A stretch of 37,676 nucleotides of DNA, from NCBI GenBank assembly GCA_026991395.1, contig JALXBP010000135.1, positions 1 through 37,676 on the forward strand. Reading direction: 5' to 3'. Each line of letters opens with the position of its first letter. Within the stretch, counting starts at the first letter, position 1. This DNA comes from Anaerolineae bacterium (GTDB lineage Bacteria > Chloroflexota > Anaerolineae > B4-G1 > SLSP01). A program made the translations under genes and the position numbers. The notes under the pieces are model-generated. The model made no database searches. It was not told where the DNA came from and worked only from the letters and a program-made list of their open reading frames with translations. Shown here piece after piece: positions 7,932-17,900 of this stretch.

Positions 7932-10163
7932 CTATGCCTTGCGCAGACCGCGCAGGATGCGTTCCGCGTTGAAAGGGAAGGCGTCGAACCACCGCCCCGT
8001 CGCCTGACGCAGGGCGTGGTGGATGGCCGGGGCGACGGGGATGAAGGGCATCTCGCCCATCCCGCGTGCGCCCCACGGGCCGTTCGGCTCCTCGTTCTCG
8101 ACGATGATCACCTCCACCTCGTCGGGGATGTCGGCGACGGTGGGGATGAGGTAGGTGCTGTAGGTCGTCGTCAGCGGACGCCCGCCCTTCTGGATGAAGT
8201 GCTCGGTCGTCGCCCAGCCGACGGCCTGGACGACGCCGCCTTCGATCTGGCCGCTGACCAGGCGCGGGTTGATCGCCTGTCCCACGTCGTTGGCGCAGAC
8301 GATGCGCCGCACGTGGACTTCGCCGCTCACCAGGTCGGTCTCCACCTCGGCGGCGATGGCGACGTAGCCGTAGGAGAAGTTGGGGTCGCCGTAGCCCGTC
8401 TGCGGGTCGATCGGCGTCGTCTTCGGCGCGAGATAGACGTACTCGGCCCTAGCGGGGCGTTCCTCCGCCCGCCACTTCTCCAGCGCCGCCGCTGCCGCGC
8501 CTCGGATGGCGTTGCCGATCATAAAGGTCATCCGCGAGGCGGAGACGGAGCCGGAACTGCCGGTGATGGCCGTATCCATCGCCTCTAAGCGCACCTTCTC
8601 GATGGGGACGGCCAGCGCCTCCGCCGCCATCTGCCGGATGACGGTGCGCGTCCCCTGGCCGACCTCGGCGCTGGCGGCATAGACGATCGCCTCCTCGATC
8701 TCGGCCTCGCCGTGCAGTTCGATGGCCGCCCAGGCGTTCTCCTGGTAGCCGAAGGAGAAGCCGACGTTCTTGAAGCCCGCCGCGATGCCGAAGCCGCGCC
8801 GCTTGCTCCCCTCGCCGCCGCCCGGCGGGGCGATCCAGCCCTGTTCGCTCCGCTTCCAGCCGATGGCCTCCGCCGCTTTGATGAGCGTCTCCTCGATGCC
8901 GCGTGCGTCGTCCGGCAGCGGGCGTCCCCAGGGCATCGGATCGCCACCGTGGACGAGGTTGCGCAGGCGGAACTCGACCGGGTCCATCCCCAGCGCCTCG
9001 GCCAGCTTGTTCACCTGCGTCTCGGCGATGAAGTTGCCCTGCGGCGCGCCGAATCCACGGAAGGCCCCGCCGGGGATGTTGTTCGTGTAGGCGGCGAGGA
9101 CGTCGGTCTTCACGTTGGGGATGCGGTAGGGGCCGTTGACGGTCAGCAGCAGGTTGCCCATCACCTTGTTCGTCGTGTAGACGTAGGCCCCCGCATCGGC
9201 GATGACCTTCGTCTCGGCGGCGATCAGTCGCCCGTCCTTCGTCGCCGCCCACTTGGCGTGGACGAAGGCGCGGTGCCGCTTGTGGTGGCCGAAGATGGAC
9301 TCCTCGCGGCTCCAGACGATCTTCACCGGACGCTTCAGCTTCCAGGCGGCCAGCGCCAGGACGATCTGCACCGAGATGTCCTCGCGCCCGCCGAAAGCGC
9401 CGCCGATGGTCGAGTAGAGGATGCGCACCTGCTCCTCCGGCAGGCCGAGCGCGTGCGCCACCTGATGGCGCTCCTCGTGCGCCCACTGCCCGCCCGCGAG
9501 CACGGCGACGCGCCCCTCCTCGTCGAGGAAGGCCAGCCCCGCCTCCGGCTGGAGGTAGGCATGCTCCTGCCCCGGAATCTCGTAGTCCGCCTCGACGATG
9601 ACGTCGGCCTGGGCGAAGGCGGCCTCCACGTCGCCGCGGCGGATACGGTGCCGCGAGACGAGGTTCCCCTCGAAGACCAGTTCCGGATGGATGGCGATCG
9701 GCGCGTGGGGCGGGTGGAGGTGAGGGGCTTCGGGCTCGAGCGCCTCGCGCGGATCGTCGATGACCGGCAGGTCCTCGAAGGTGATCTTGAGCCGCTTCAC
9801 GCCCTCTTCGGCGGCGGCCTCCGTCTCCGCGACGACGGCGGCGATCTGATCGCCGACGAAGCGCACGATGTCGGCCCCCGGTCGATCGCTGCCGGGGCCG
9901 CAGAGGACGGGCTGGTCGGGATACTGCAGGCCGTACTCGTTGACCGGCACATCGGCGGCGGTGAAGACGGCGACGACGCCGGGGACGGCCAGCGCCTCCG
10001 CCGTCTCGATGCTCAGGACGCGGGCGTGCGGACGCTCGGCGAAGCGCAGCTTCATATAGAGCTGCCCCTCCATATTCAAATCCTGCGGGTAGCGTGCCTC
10101 GCCGGTAACCTTCTCGCGTGCATCGATGCGGGGTAGCGGTTGTCCTACGTAGTTGCCTTTCAT
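7932..10163 (-). CDS. Xanthine dehydrogenase family, molybdopterin-binding subunit
   Basis: YVGQPLPRIDAREKVTGEARYPQDL, GGAFGGRED, GAFRGFGAPQGNF, GSSGSVSASRMTF, GQIEGGVVQAVGWATTEHF, GARGMGEMPF. Confidence 0.94.
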   Translation of the reverse strand: MKGNYVGQPLPRIDAREKVTGEARYPQDLNMEGQLYMKLRFAERPHARVLSIETAEALAVPGVVAVFTAADVPVNEYGLQYPDQPVLCGPGSDRPGADIVRFVGDQIAAVVAETEAAAEEGVKRLKITFEDLPVIDDPREALEPEAPHLHPPHAPIAIHPELVFEGNLVSRHRIRRGDVEAAFAQADVIVEADYEIPGQEHAYLQPEAGLAFLDEEGRVAVLAGGQWAHEERHQVAHALGLPEEQVRILYSTIGGAFGGREDISVQIVLALAAWKLKRPVKIVWSREESIFGHHKRHRAFVHAKWAATKDGRLIAAETKVIADAGAYVYTTNKVMGNLLLTVNGPYRIPNVKTDVLAAYTNNIPGGAFRGFGAPQGNFIAETQVNKLAEALGMDPVEFRLRNLVHGGDPMPWGRPLPDDARGIEETLIKAAEAIGWKRSEQGWIAPPGGGEGSKRRGFGIAAGFKNVGFSFGYQENAWAAIELHGEAEIEEAIVYAASAEVGQGTRTVIRQMAAEALAVPIEKVRLEAMDTAITGSSGSVSASRMTFMIGNAIRGAAAAALEKWRAEERPARAEYVYLAPKTTPIDPQTGYGDPNFSYGYVAIAAEVETDLVSGEVHVRRIVCANDVGQAINPRLVSGQIEGGVVQAVGWATTEHFIQKGGRPLTTTYSTYLIPTVADIPDEVEVIIVENEEPNGPWGARGMGEMPFIPVAPAIHHALRQATGRWFDAFPFNAERILRGLRKA

Positions 10164-10174
10164 AAGCGACTCCT

Positions 10175-11974
10175 TTATGACTGGACTTGGGCGGCGTGGC
10201 GACCGCCGTTGTTGATGCCTTCGCCGATGAGCGGCTCGCGCGGGCTGGCGACGACGCCCGTTTCCACGCCGATGATGCGGCGCAGAACGGCGATGGTCGC
10301 CGCGTAGGTCGGGTCCATGCCGTAGTAGGAGAGGTTGCGCGAGCCGAGGTTCCGCCCCTTGCTCATCGGCGTATCGGAAGCGTAGTGGAGGATGCCAATC
10401 TCGAAGGGGACGGGGTAGAGATTGACCAGTTCGTTGGTCGGGTAGCGGCGCGGGCGGATGAACTCGTAGAGCGCCGAAAGGTACGGCCCGGCTTCCATCT
10501 CCACGTCGGTGTAGCCGCGTTCGAGGAAGCCGCGCATATACTCGTCGTTCTGGAGGAAGGTGCCGCGCACCGTCAGCGCCCGCTGATTGTCGAGGACATC
10601 GCCGTAGACGAGGTGCGGGCGGACGTGGGCCGCCTTGAAGACGTTGCCGAAGAGGTAGGTGTTGCGGGAATGCTCATCGTAGACGACGTTGGGGATGAGG
10701 ACATCGCCGATGCGGGCGTTGAGCGTCGCCGCCTTGCCGATGATGTAGGCACCGAGCAACTGCCCCACGTTGACGGCGAGCCGCGTCAGCAGGTGGTAGG
10801 CGGCGAAACCGAGGGGGTAATCGATGTTGAGGATGATCGCCTCGCTGCGGGTCAGGGCCTCCAGCGGCAGGTCGCGCAGCCGGGGGTCTATCGCCTCGCG
10901 GCGCAGCCGTTTCAACTCGATGAGCTGCACCTCCAGATCGAAGGTGTGCTGGCTGGGGATGCGGGTGATGCCGTGTTCGGCCTCCCACTGCGCCCGCGCT
11001 GCCAAGAGATCGCGACCGTCCTCCGTCTGCAGGTACTTCTTCAGCAGGTAGTAGAGGAAGTTGTTGCGATCGCTGGGCGTATCCCCCCGCTGGATGCGCC
11101 GATACTCCTCCTTGATCTGCGGCGGCGCTTGATGACGCAGGTAGTCGAGCAGCCGATCCTCGTGCGCCTGCGCGAAGCCGCTGAGCATATTGACCAGGCT
11201 GTGGGTGTTGCTGGAGACGAAGTAGAGCGGGCGCTCGCGGAGATCGAAGGGGGCCATCTCGCTGACACGGTTCCACCAGCGCTGGGTCGCGCGTCGATAA
11301 TCGATGTGGGAACCGGCGAGGAGCGTAACGCTCATTCGCTTGCGCCTCTGCGCGATTTGCAGGAGAAGCTGCGGAAGCCGCGCCTTCCAGATACGGCGCA
11401 GGCGCTGCCAATCGTCGGGGGAGAGGTGGAGCGTTTCGCGAATCTCCTCTTCCGTCTCGACAGGAATCTCGCCATTGGTCGCCCAGAGTGTCAGCAGTTC
11501 CAGCATCCCCTCCTTGCCGGAAAGGAGCCGGTGCATCTTGTTCCACTCGATCTGGAAGGCGGTGAGCGTGGGCACGAGGTCATCCACATCGGAGATGCTG
11601 GCGATGTAGGCGGCGAGGATGCCTTCCCGCTCGTCGAAGCGCATCCGGCGACGGCGGGCCGGTGCGGCCACCCGCTCCCACGCCTCCACGCCGGGATAGC
11701 CGCGGCGGCGGAAAACCTCCTCGCTCTGGCCGAGAATGACCTTCCTCACCTGCGGGATGCAGGGCGGAAGGCGGAGACTGGCGTAGGTGAAGGCGGACAT
11801 ATCCGGTTCGATGGCCCCGGCGTGGGGATGGAGCGAGGAGTGCATCGCGATGTGCGTCTCCTCCAGCGTGCGGATCTGCACCTCGCTCGTCGTGCGCAGG
11901 AGCGAGTAGATGGTGCGCATATAGAGCGCGATCGCGTCATCGGGTGGACGTGGAATGCTGCGTTTCATCTCCAC
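10175..11974 (-). CDS. Uncharacterised 599-aa protein inside the xanthine dehydrogenase-type operon
   Basis: Long ORF in operon register (7-bp gap upstream, 11-bp gap downstream); GTG at 11974 or ATG at 11968. C-terminal part GKAATLNARIGDVLIPNVVYDEHSR...GYTDVEMEAGPYLSALYEF. Confidence 0.9.
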   Translation of the reverse strand: MEMKRSIPRPPDDAIALYMRTIYSLLRTTSEVQIRTLEETHIAMHSSLHPHAGAIEPDMSAFTYASLRLPPCIPQVRKVILGQSEEVFRRRGYPGVEAWERVAAPARRRRMRFDEREGILAAYIASISDVDDLVPTLTAFQIEWNKMHRLLSGKEGMLELLTLWATNGEIPVETEEEIRETLHLSPDDWQRLRRIWKARLPQLLLQIAQRRKRMSVTLLAGSHIDYRRATQRWWNRVSEMAPFDLRERPLYFVSSNTHSLVNMLSGFAQAHEDRLLDYLRHQAPPQIKEEYRRIQRGDTPSDRNNFLYYLLKKYLQTEDGRDLLAARAQWEAEHGITRIPSQHTFDLEVQLIELKRLRREAIDPRLRDLPLEALTRSEAIILNIDYPLGFAAYHLLTRLAVNVGQLLGAYIIGKAATLNARIGDVLIPNVVYDEHSRNTYLFGNVFKAAHVRPHLVYGDVLDNQRALTVRGTFLQNDEYMRGFLERGYTDVEMEAGPYLSALYEFIRPRRYPTNELVNLYPVPFEIGILHYASDTPMSKGRNLGSRNLSYYGMDPTYAATIAVLRRIIGVETGVVASPREPLIGEGINNGGRHAAQVQS

Positions 11975-11981
11975 CTGGCCC

Positions 11982-13415
11982 CTACACCTCGCCCAGCTTC
12001 GAAGCCGCCTTCTCCACCGCCTTGATGATCTTGTAGTAGCCGGTGCAGCGGCAGAGGTTACCGCTGAGCGCTGTGACGATCTGCTCGCGCGTCGGATGGG
12101 GCCGCTCTTCCAGGAGGTTGGCGGCGCTCATCACGAAGCCGGGGGTGCAGAAGCCGCACTGGACGGCGTCCTCCTCGACGAAGGCTTCCTGCACCGGATG
12201 GAGCGTGCCGCCCTTCGCCAGCCCCTCCACGGTCACAACGTTCGCCCCGTGGGCGCGGGGTGCGGGGACGAGGCAGGAGAGCACCGCCGCCCCGTCGAGC
12301 CAGACGGTACAGGCCCCGCACTCGCCCTCCTCGCAGCCGGGCTTGGCCCCCATCAGGCCGAGGTCGTCGCGCAGCATATGGAGCAGCGTCTTGCCGTTCG
12401 CGCCGCGCACGGTTACGTTCTCGCCGTTGACGACGAACTGGATCGGCTCATCGCCGTCGGTGTGGTGGGCGATCGTCGGGCCGGAGAGGGTCGGACGGAT
12501 GCGGTGCCCGCCCTGGAGCAGCACCATCGCCTCCGGTTGGGGCAGGTCGCGGCGGGGATGGCCTTCGCGGATGGCCTCCAGCCCCTTGCGCACCAGCGCC
12601 TCCACCTCCTGCTTGCGCAGCCAGGCGGAGCCGCGCACATCGTCGATGGGACGGGCCTCCTCGGCGGCCAGTGCGGCGGCCTGTGCGATGATCTCGTCGG
12701 TGAGCGGCTGCCCCTTCAAGGCCCCCTCGGCCTTCGGGGCGCGGATGATGGTCGGGGCGACGCTGCCCATCGTGATGCGGGCCGCCTTGACCGTCGTCCC
12801 CTCCATCGTCAGCACCATCGCCACGTTGGTGACGGCGATGGCGAGCACCTTGCGCAGTCCCATCTTCAGGTAGGTGCCGGCCTCGTCGGCGGTCAGCGGG
12901 GGGATGGCGATGTCGGTGAGGATTTCGTCCTCCTCCATCACCGTGCGCCGCACGCCGAGGTAGAAGTCGGCCAGCGGGATGGTGCGCTCGCCGCGCACGC
13001 TGCGCAGCGTCAGGCGGGCATCGAGCGCCATCAGCGCGGTGATGGTGTCGTTGGCGGGCGAGGCGGTGATCAGGTTCCCGGCGACGGTGCCCCGATTGCG
13101 CAACGCGGGTGCGCCCACGCCCCAGCAGGCCTGGGCCAGCGGCAGCGCCTTCTCCTGGATGAGCGGGGAGGCGGCGACGGCGGCGTGCGTGGCCATCGGC
13201 CCGATGTGGATGAGGCCGTCCTCTCCCAGCGCGATGCGATCCAGCCCGCGCACGCGGGTGATGTCGATGAGGACGGGGACCTTGCGCCCGTGGCGCAGCT
13301 CAAGCACCAGGTCGGTGCCTCCGGCAACGATGCGGGCCTTGCCGCGGTTTTCCGCCAGCAGGCGCAGCCCATCCTCCAGTGATGTAACGGTGTAGTAGGT
13401 TTGCCATAACGCCAT
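11982..13415 (-). CDS. Xanthine dehydrogenase family fusion: FAD-binding (CoxM-like) + [2Fe-2S] (CoxS-like)
   Basis: N-term KARIVAGGTDLVLELRHG...NRGTVAGNLITASPANDT; C-term CEEGECGACTVWLDG...VQCGFCTPGFVMSAANLL...GNLCRCTGYYKII; SD AAGGAG. Confidence 0.94.
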   Translation of the reverse strand: MALWQTYYTVTSLEDGLRLLAENRGKARIVAGGTDLVLELRHGRKVPVLIDITRVRGLDRIALGEDGLIHIGPMATHAAVAASPLIQEKALPLAQACWGVGAPALRNRGTVAGNLITASPANDTITALMALDARLTLRSVRGERTIPLADFYLGVRRTVMEEDEILTDIAIPPLTADEAGTYLKMGLRKVLAIAVTNVAMVLTMEGTTVKAARITMGSVAPTIIRAPKAEGALKGQPLTDEIIAQAAALAAEEARPIDDVRGSAWLRKQEVEALVRKGLEAIREGHPRRDLPQPEAMVLLQGGHRIRPTLSGPTIAHHTDGDEPIQFVVNGENVTVRGANGKTLLHMLRDDLGLMGAKPGCEEGECGACTVWLDGAAVLSCLVPAPRAHGANVVTVEGLAKGGTLHPVQEAFVEEDAVQCGFCTPGFVMSAANLLEERPHPTREQIVTALSGNLCRCTGYYKIIKAVEKAASKLGEV

Positions 13416-13478
13416 AGTCAGCTCCTTATCGGATTTGTGCTTAGCGATGAGGGCCTCGTTGCTGCGACCCTCGACGTG

Positions 13479-14384
13479 CTACGCACGCCTTTCGCGTATG
13501 ATGTAGAGAGGCCGCCCGCGGGCTTCGTCGTAGATGCGGCCCACGTACTCACCGAGGATACCCAGCATCCAAAGCTGGATGCCGCCGAGGAAGAGGGATA
13601 CCGTCGTCGATTCCCTCTCCTCCCGCCGCCCGAAGAGCAGGCGCAGCAAGGCCGCCACGACGGCAAAGGTGCCGAGCAGCAGGGAAAGCTTCAGCGGGAC
13701 GAGGGAGAAGCCGGTGATGGCATCCAGCGCCAGGCGGAACATCTTGCGGAAGGGGTATTTCGTCTCCCCGGCGGCGCGGGCGCGACGGCGGTAGGGGACG
13801 CCGATCTGCCGGAAGCCGACCCAGGCGACCATCGCCCGCACGAAGCGGTGCCGTTCGCGCATCCGCCGCATCACCTCGATGACCTGCCGATCGAGGAGGC
13901 GAAAATCCCCGGCCTCCATCGGAATGGTGATCTCGGTGAGCATCTGGATCAGCTTGTAGAAGAGATCGGCGGTGAAGAGCTTGAACCAGGTCTCGCCCTC
14001 GCGCTCGGTGCGCACGCCGTAGACGACATCGTAGCCCTCTCGCCACTTGGCGATCAGGTCGGGAATGACCTCCGGCGGGTCCTGGAGGTCCGTGTCGATG
14101 ACGACGACGGCGTCGCCGCGGGCGTGGTCCATTCCGGCGGTGATGGCCAGTTGGTGGCCGAAGTTGCGCGAAAAATGGAGCACGACGACGTGCTCCGGAT
14201 CGTCCGCTTCCAGCCGATCCAGGATGGCGGGGGTGGCATCGGTGCTCCCGTCATCGACGAGGACAAGCTCCCACGGCTCCCCCAGCCCCTCCATCACGGC
14301 GCGGACGCGCTCACAGAATGCCTCAATCAGGGCCTCTTCGTTGAAGACCGGTCCAACGACCGAGTAACGTGGACGATCGCCCAT
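13479..14384 (-). CDS. Glycosyltransferase family 2, GtrB/ArnC/DPM1-like membrane protein
   Basis: SVVGPVFNEEALIEAFCERV, VLVDDGSTDAT, FGHQLAITAGMDHARGDAVVVIDTDLQDPPEVI, then two hydrophobic helices near the C-terminus. Confidence 0.93.
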   Translation of the reverse strand: MGDRPRYSVVGPVFNEEALIEAFCERVRAVMEGLGEPWELVLVDDGSTDATPAILDRLEADDPEHVVVLHFSRNFGHQLAITAGMDHARGDAVVVIDTDLQDPPEVIPDLIAKWREGYDVVYGVRTEREGETWFKLFTADLFYKLIQMLTEITIPMEAGDFRLLDRQVIEVMRRMRERHRFVRAMVAWVGFRQIGVPYRRRARAAGETKYPFRKMFRLALDAITGFSLVPLKLSLLLGTFAVVAALLRLLFGRREERESTTVSLFLGGIQLWMLGILGEYVGRIYDEARGRPLYIIRERRA

Positions 14385-14394
14385 CTCGCTTTGC

Positions 14395-14446
14395 CTCCAT
14401 CTCGATGTGGTGTCGGAAGTATACCTCCATTTCGAGGTGGAGACAA
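14395..14446 (-). promoter_or_regulatory. Promoter with two operator-like near-palindromes upstream of the GT2 gene
   Basis: On - strand: TTGTCT (14446-14441), 17 bp, TATACT (14423-14418). Near-palindrome CTCCATTTCGAGGTGGAG (14425-14442) fills the spacer; second copy CTCCATCTCGATGTGGTG (14395-14412), 15/18 identical. Confidence 0.65.
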
Positions 14447-14485
14447 CATCGAGCGGCGTTCAAACGAAAAGGCCCTCGCACCTCC

Positions 14486-14962
14486 TCACGGCACGGTCAA
14501 CGTGACGACCGCCGTAACGTCTATGCCGGCAGGCAAGGTGAAGGGCGCACTGACGGCGAGAGGCTCGCCCTCGACGCGGCTCAACGCGACCCAGCGGAAA
14601 GGGCCGCGCCCGAAGAGGGTTGCAGAAAGCCACCATCGCTTGGTGCCGACGCCGTCCCGCACCCCGTCGATCGGGCCTTGCCAGCCATCGACACGATGCC
14701 ACTGCCCCAGCCCGTCCTGCCATTCGACGACCGTCCACAGCGCGGGATCGGGCGGGCGGAGGTGCAGTTCGATGTAAGCGCCGGGAGGGGATGTTACCGG
14801 TCGCGGGGTTGGCGTGAAGGGCAACGGAGCCGGACGGGTCCAGGTTGGCGTCGGCCCGGCCACAGCGAAAGCCCCGGTCTCCGTCACAGGGGACAGAAGG
14901 ATGGCCCCCATCCCCCCAAGACACAGAAGAAAAAGGATGTACGCTCGTCCTCGACGTCGCAT
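14486..14962 (-). CDS. Small secreted/membrane-anchored hypothetical protein
   Basis: N-terminal RRRGRAYILFLLCLGGMGAILLSPV hydrophobic segment, Pro/Thr linker; starts 3 bp after the stop of the 14966-19720 CDS. Confidence 0.7.
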   Translation of the reverse strand: MRRRGRAYILFLLCLGGMGAILLSPVTETGAFAVAGPTPTWTRPAPLPFTPTPRPVTSPPGAYIELHLRPPDPALWTVVEWQDGLGQWHRVDGWQGPIDGVRDGVGTKRWWLSATLFGRGPFRWVALSRVEGEPLAVSAPFTLPAGIDVTAVVTLTVP

Positions 14963-14965
14963 CGC

Positions 14966-17900
14966 TCACCGTCCTGCGGTAAAGACAAGCGGGCCGAAAG
15001 CATTGTTGTCCTCATTGCTTTCCCGCACCGCGGCCCAGGGAGCAGGTGCCCCCCAGGAATCCACGAAAGCCCACACGCTATGGCTCCCCGCCTGCCATTG
15101 CTCCGGCCATCGACTATCGTCGGCGCGATAGTAAGCATCACCGAAGGTAAGCGTCAGCTCCTCTCCGGCGTCCAGGCGGGGAATGAACCACGAAAGTCCA
15201 TAGACAGAAACGGATTCCCACGCCGTATTGACCACAGGCGGGCGGCTTGGGTCCAGATAGAGATCGACCCAGAAATTCGTAGCCGTCGCCACCCCGTCAT
15301 TGCTCACCGTTACCGAGAGCCGCTGCGGATCATCAGCATCGATGACGAGATTCCGCACACGGAGATCGGGCATATATCCGAAGTCGCGCGTGAGCACAGG
15401 CAGATAGAGGCTCTTGACGACACGTCGCACGTTCAGACGGAAGGGACCTGCGGCCTCACCGCTGACGACGGCATGGCTGAAGTCATCGAAGAAAGTCCCC
15501 CAACTGTTCTCGATAGCCGTCATCTTCCCTACGTAGCGAGTCCCCTCGGTGACAGGGATGCTCTCCTCCTCCCACGCCCCTTCAGGCTCGACGTAGAGCA
15601 CGATCTCGAACTGCCGCCAAGCAGCCGGAGCCAGGTCTCCGAGCGACCACGTCAATTCACGTCCCTCTAAAGAACTCCACGGCGGGATTGCCTCCGTCGC
15701 CGTAACGCCTTCCGGCAGTGTCAGGGTAACCGTGACATCGCGGGCGATAGCATCCCCCGCATTGTACGCCGTAACGCGAATCAGCACCTCCGAAGGGCCG
15801 TAGGTAGGGATGTAGCATTCCCCATCAACGGCCAGGACATCCGCCGTAGCCGACTGCGGGGATTCACCCCACCCCCCTTCACAGAAGTAATCCACCCAGA
15901 TGGCCGCTCCATGAGCTTCCACCGTAACCTTGTTCCCCGATGCCGCCCATTGCACCCCGAAGGGGTCGGTATAGCGAATGCCCGGCCCCTCATTGACGAT
16001 GTTGGGGCCATGATGGGCACGTGAGATCGTCGCCAGGGCGGCGACGGCCTGCTGCGGGGCCAGGGTCCTCGCCTCCGATGGCAGTTCGAAGGTAACCACC
16101 CCATTCGCATCCTCGACGAACGGAATGGTCGGCACCATCGTCGTGAAAAGCGCCGCAAGCGTATCGGAATCAGGATGGGCCGCATCCACCTCCGCCGCTT
16201 GCTGAAGAGCCTGCAGCAGCGCCGCATCGGTGATCCAGGTGGCAGAACGCAGGTGTACATTGGAGGGAAGGCGATCGGTGAGCACGAGACCGGTCGCAGG
16301 GGCAGAGAGATAGGCGGGGACCTCGTCTCCTTCCCCTACCATCGCCAGATGGAGCGGGGGAACGTCATAGCCGTGAGGAAGGTTATCGGCAGCCACCGTA
16401 ATCGGAATCTCGATGATCCGATTCCAAAGCTCGGACGGCAGATCGTCGCCGACCTCTAACTCGAAATACCAGAGGCTACGCCATCCATCGGGGACCGTCT
16501 CTCGATTGAGGAAGGCCAACTCGGCCCAGATCGGCTCCGGTGCAGTCGCAGGATCGGTGTAGAGCAGGGTCGCCGTCATCCCTCGAGGAAGCTGAAGCGA
16601 AGGCACAAGCCCCGTGAGCGTTATGCCGGTGTTGTTTTCCAGCGCAAGCCGAACGAGCGTCCGCTCGCCTGCGTGCAGGTAACTATGGAAAAGCTGCTTC
16701 TCCCGATGGCCGCCGACATACACCGACCACACCAGATCACCATAACCCCATGCCTTGAAGAAGGGATCGTAACGCGATATCCACTGACGCGGCTCATAGG
16801 GATCGCGCATCGTGTAGATAAAGGCCAGCGTATCGCTGTACACACTGACCGCCGTCGGCCCTCCCCATTTCTCGACCTCCCCATCGCTGCGATAGCCCTC
16901 CACAACGTGGGTATGTCCATCGTAGATCTCATACCGATTCGGCCCCGCAACTACCTGATGATAGATCAGCTGCGGACCGTCATCGAGCTTGAACTGCCCT
17001 TCGCGATTATCCTCCTCGTTCTCGACGGTCGCCGTCAAGACAAAGCTGTTACTCGTGCCCAACGGGATACGCAGATGAAAGAGCAGCTCATCGCGGTCAG
17101 GATAGGTGGTCACACTGACCAAACTCGCGTAACCCGGCGTCAGAGGGCTGTAAGCACGGCTCCAGCTTCCCTGCCAGGGAGCAAGACGAATACCCAGCCC
17201 GCGGAAGATGGGGAAGAGCAGCAGGTTCTCGTCCGGATCGATCGTCCTGCCCTCGCCGTTGGGATCGGCGCTGTAAGTCTTGGCAAGGTAACGCACGATG
17301 ATGCTCTCCGGCCACCGCGTGGGGAGATCATTGACCCGCCGCTCGCAGAAACCATCGCCATCCATATCGACCCAGATGCCGAAGGTTACGTTGACCCCGG
17401 CATGCTGCTCGAAATCGGGCGAGCAGGTCGCACAGCTATCCCAATCCCACACATCGTAGAAGGTAGCCCGCAAAGGCATCGTGTGCGTCCGCGACCAAAC
17501 ATCCCGGTACGTCAGGCGCGAGGGAGAAGGGGCAGCAGGCGCATAGGGCGTCGCCGCCTCCAGGTACTCCCGGAAGGGGACGGCCTCCGTCCCCGCCGCC
17601 ACGTAGATCGAACCGGCCTGGTTGGGAAGAACGACAGTCCCCTCGCGGGGCGTGCCCTCGAAGACCACCTCCCGCCCCAACAGTTCACGGGAGTGGACGC
17701 CATAACGTATGAGCGGCTCGTCATACCAGTAGGGCGGCATCTCGCCCAAGTGCCACACCAGCGGCCAGCAGGGCAGAAGGAGCACGTGATCATCGGTTAC
17801 GGTGAGAACATCGGTGTAGGTCGGCGGAATGGTGATGAAGGAGCCATAATCGGTCATCGGCGCAGTGGCACGCAGGGGCAATTCCGTATGGATACCGTAG

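Noticed and set aside
6735-13382. Long + strand ORFs (6735-7892, 8712-10136, 10187-12025, 11955-13382)
   Set aside because: All lie opposite well-supported glnA and xanthine dehydrogenase-type genes; open by high GC and codon bias only.
14460-14969. 169-aa - strand ORF overlapping 14486-14962
   Set aside because: Alternative frame without a signal peptide; the 158-aa frame has a hydrophobic N-terminus and operon-like spacing.
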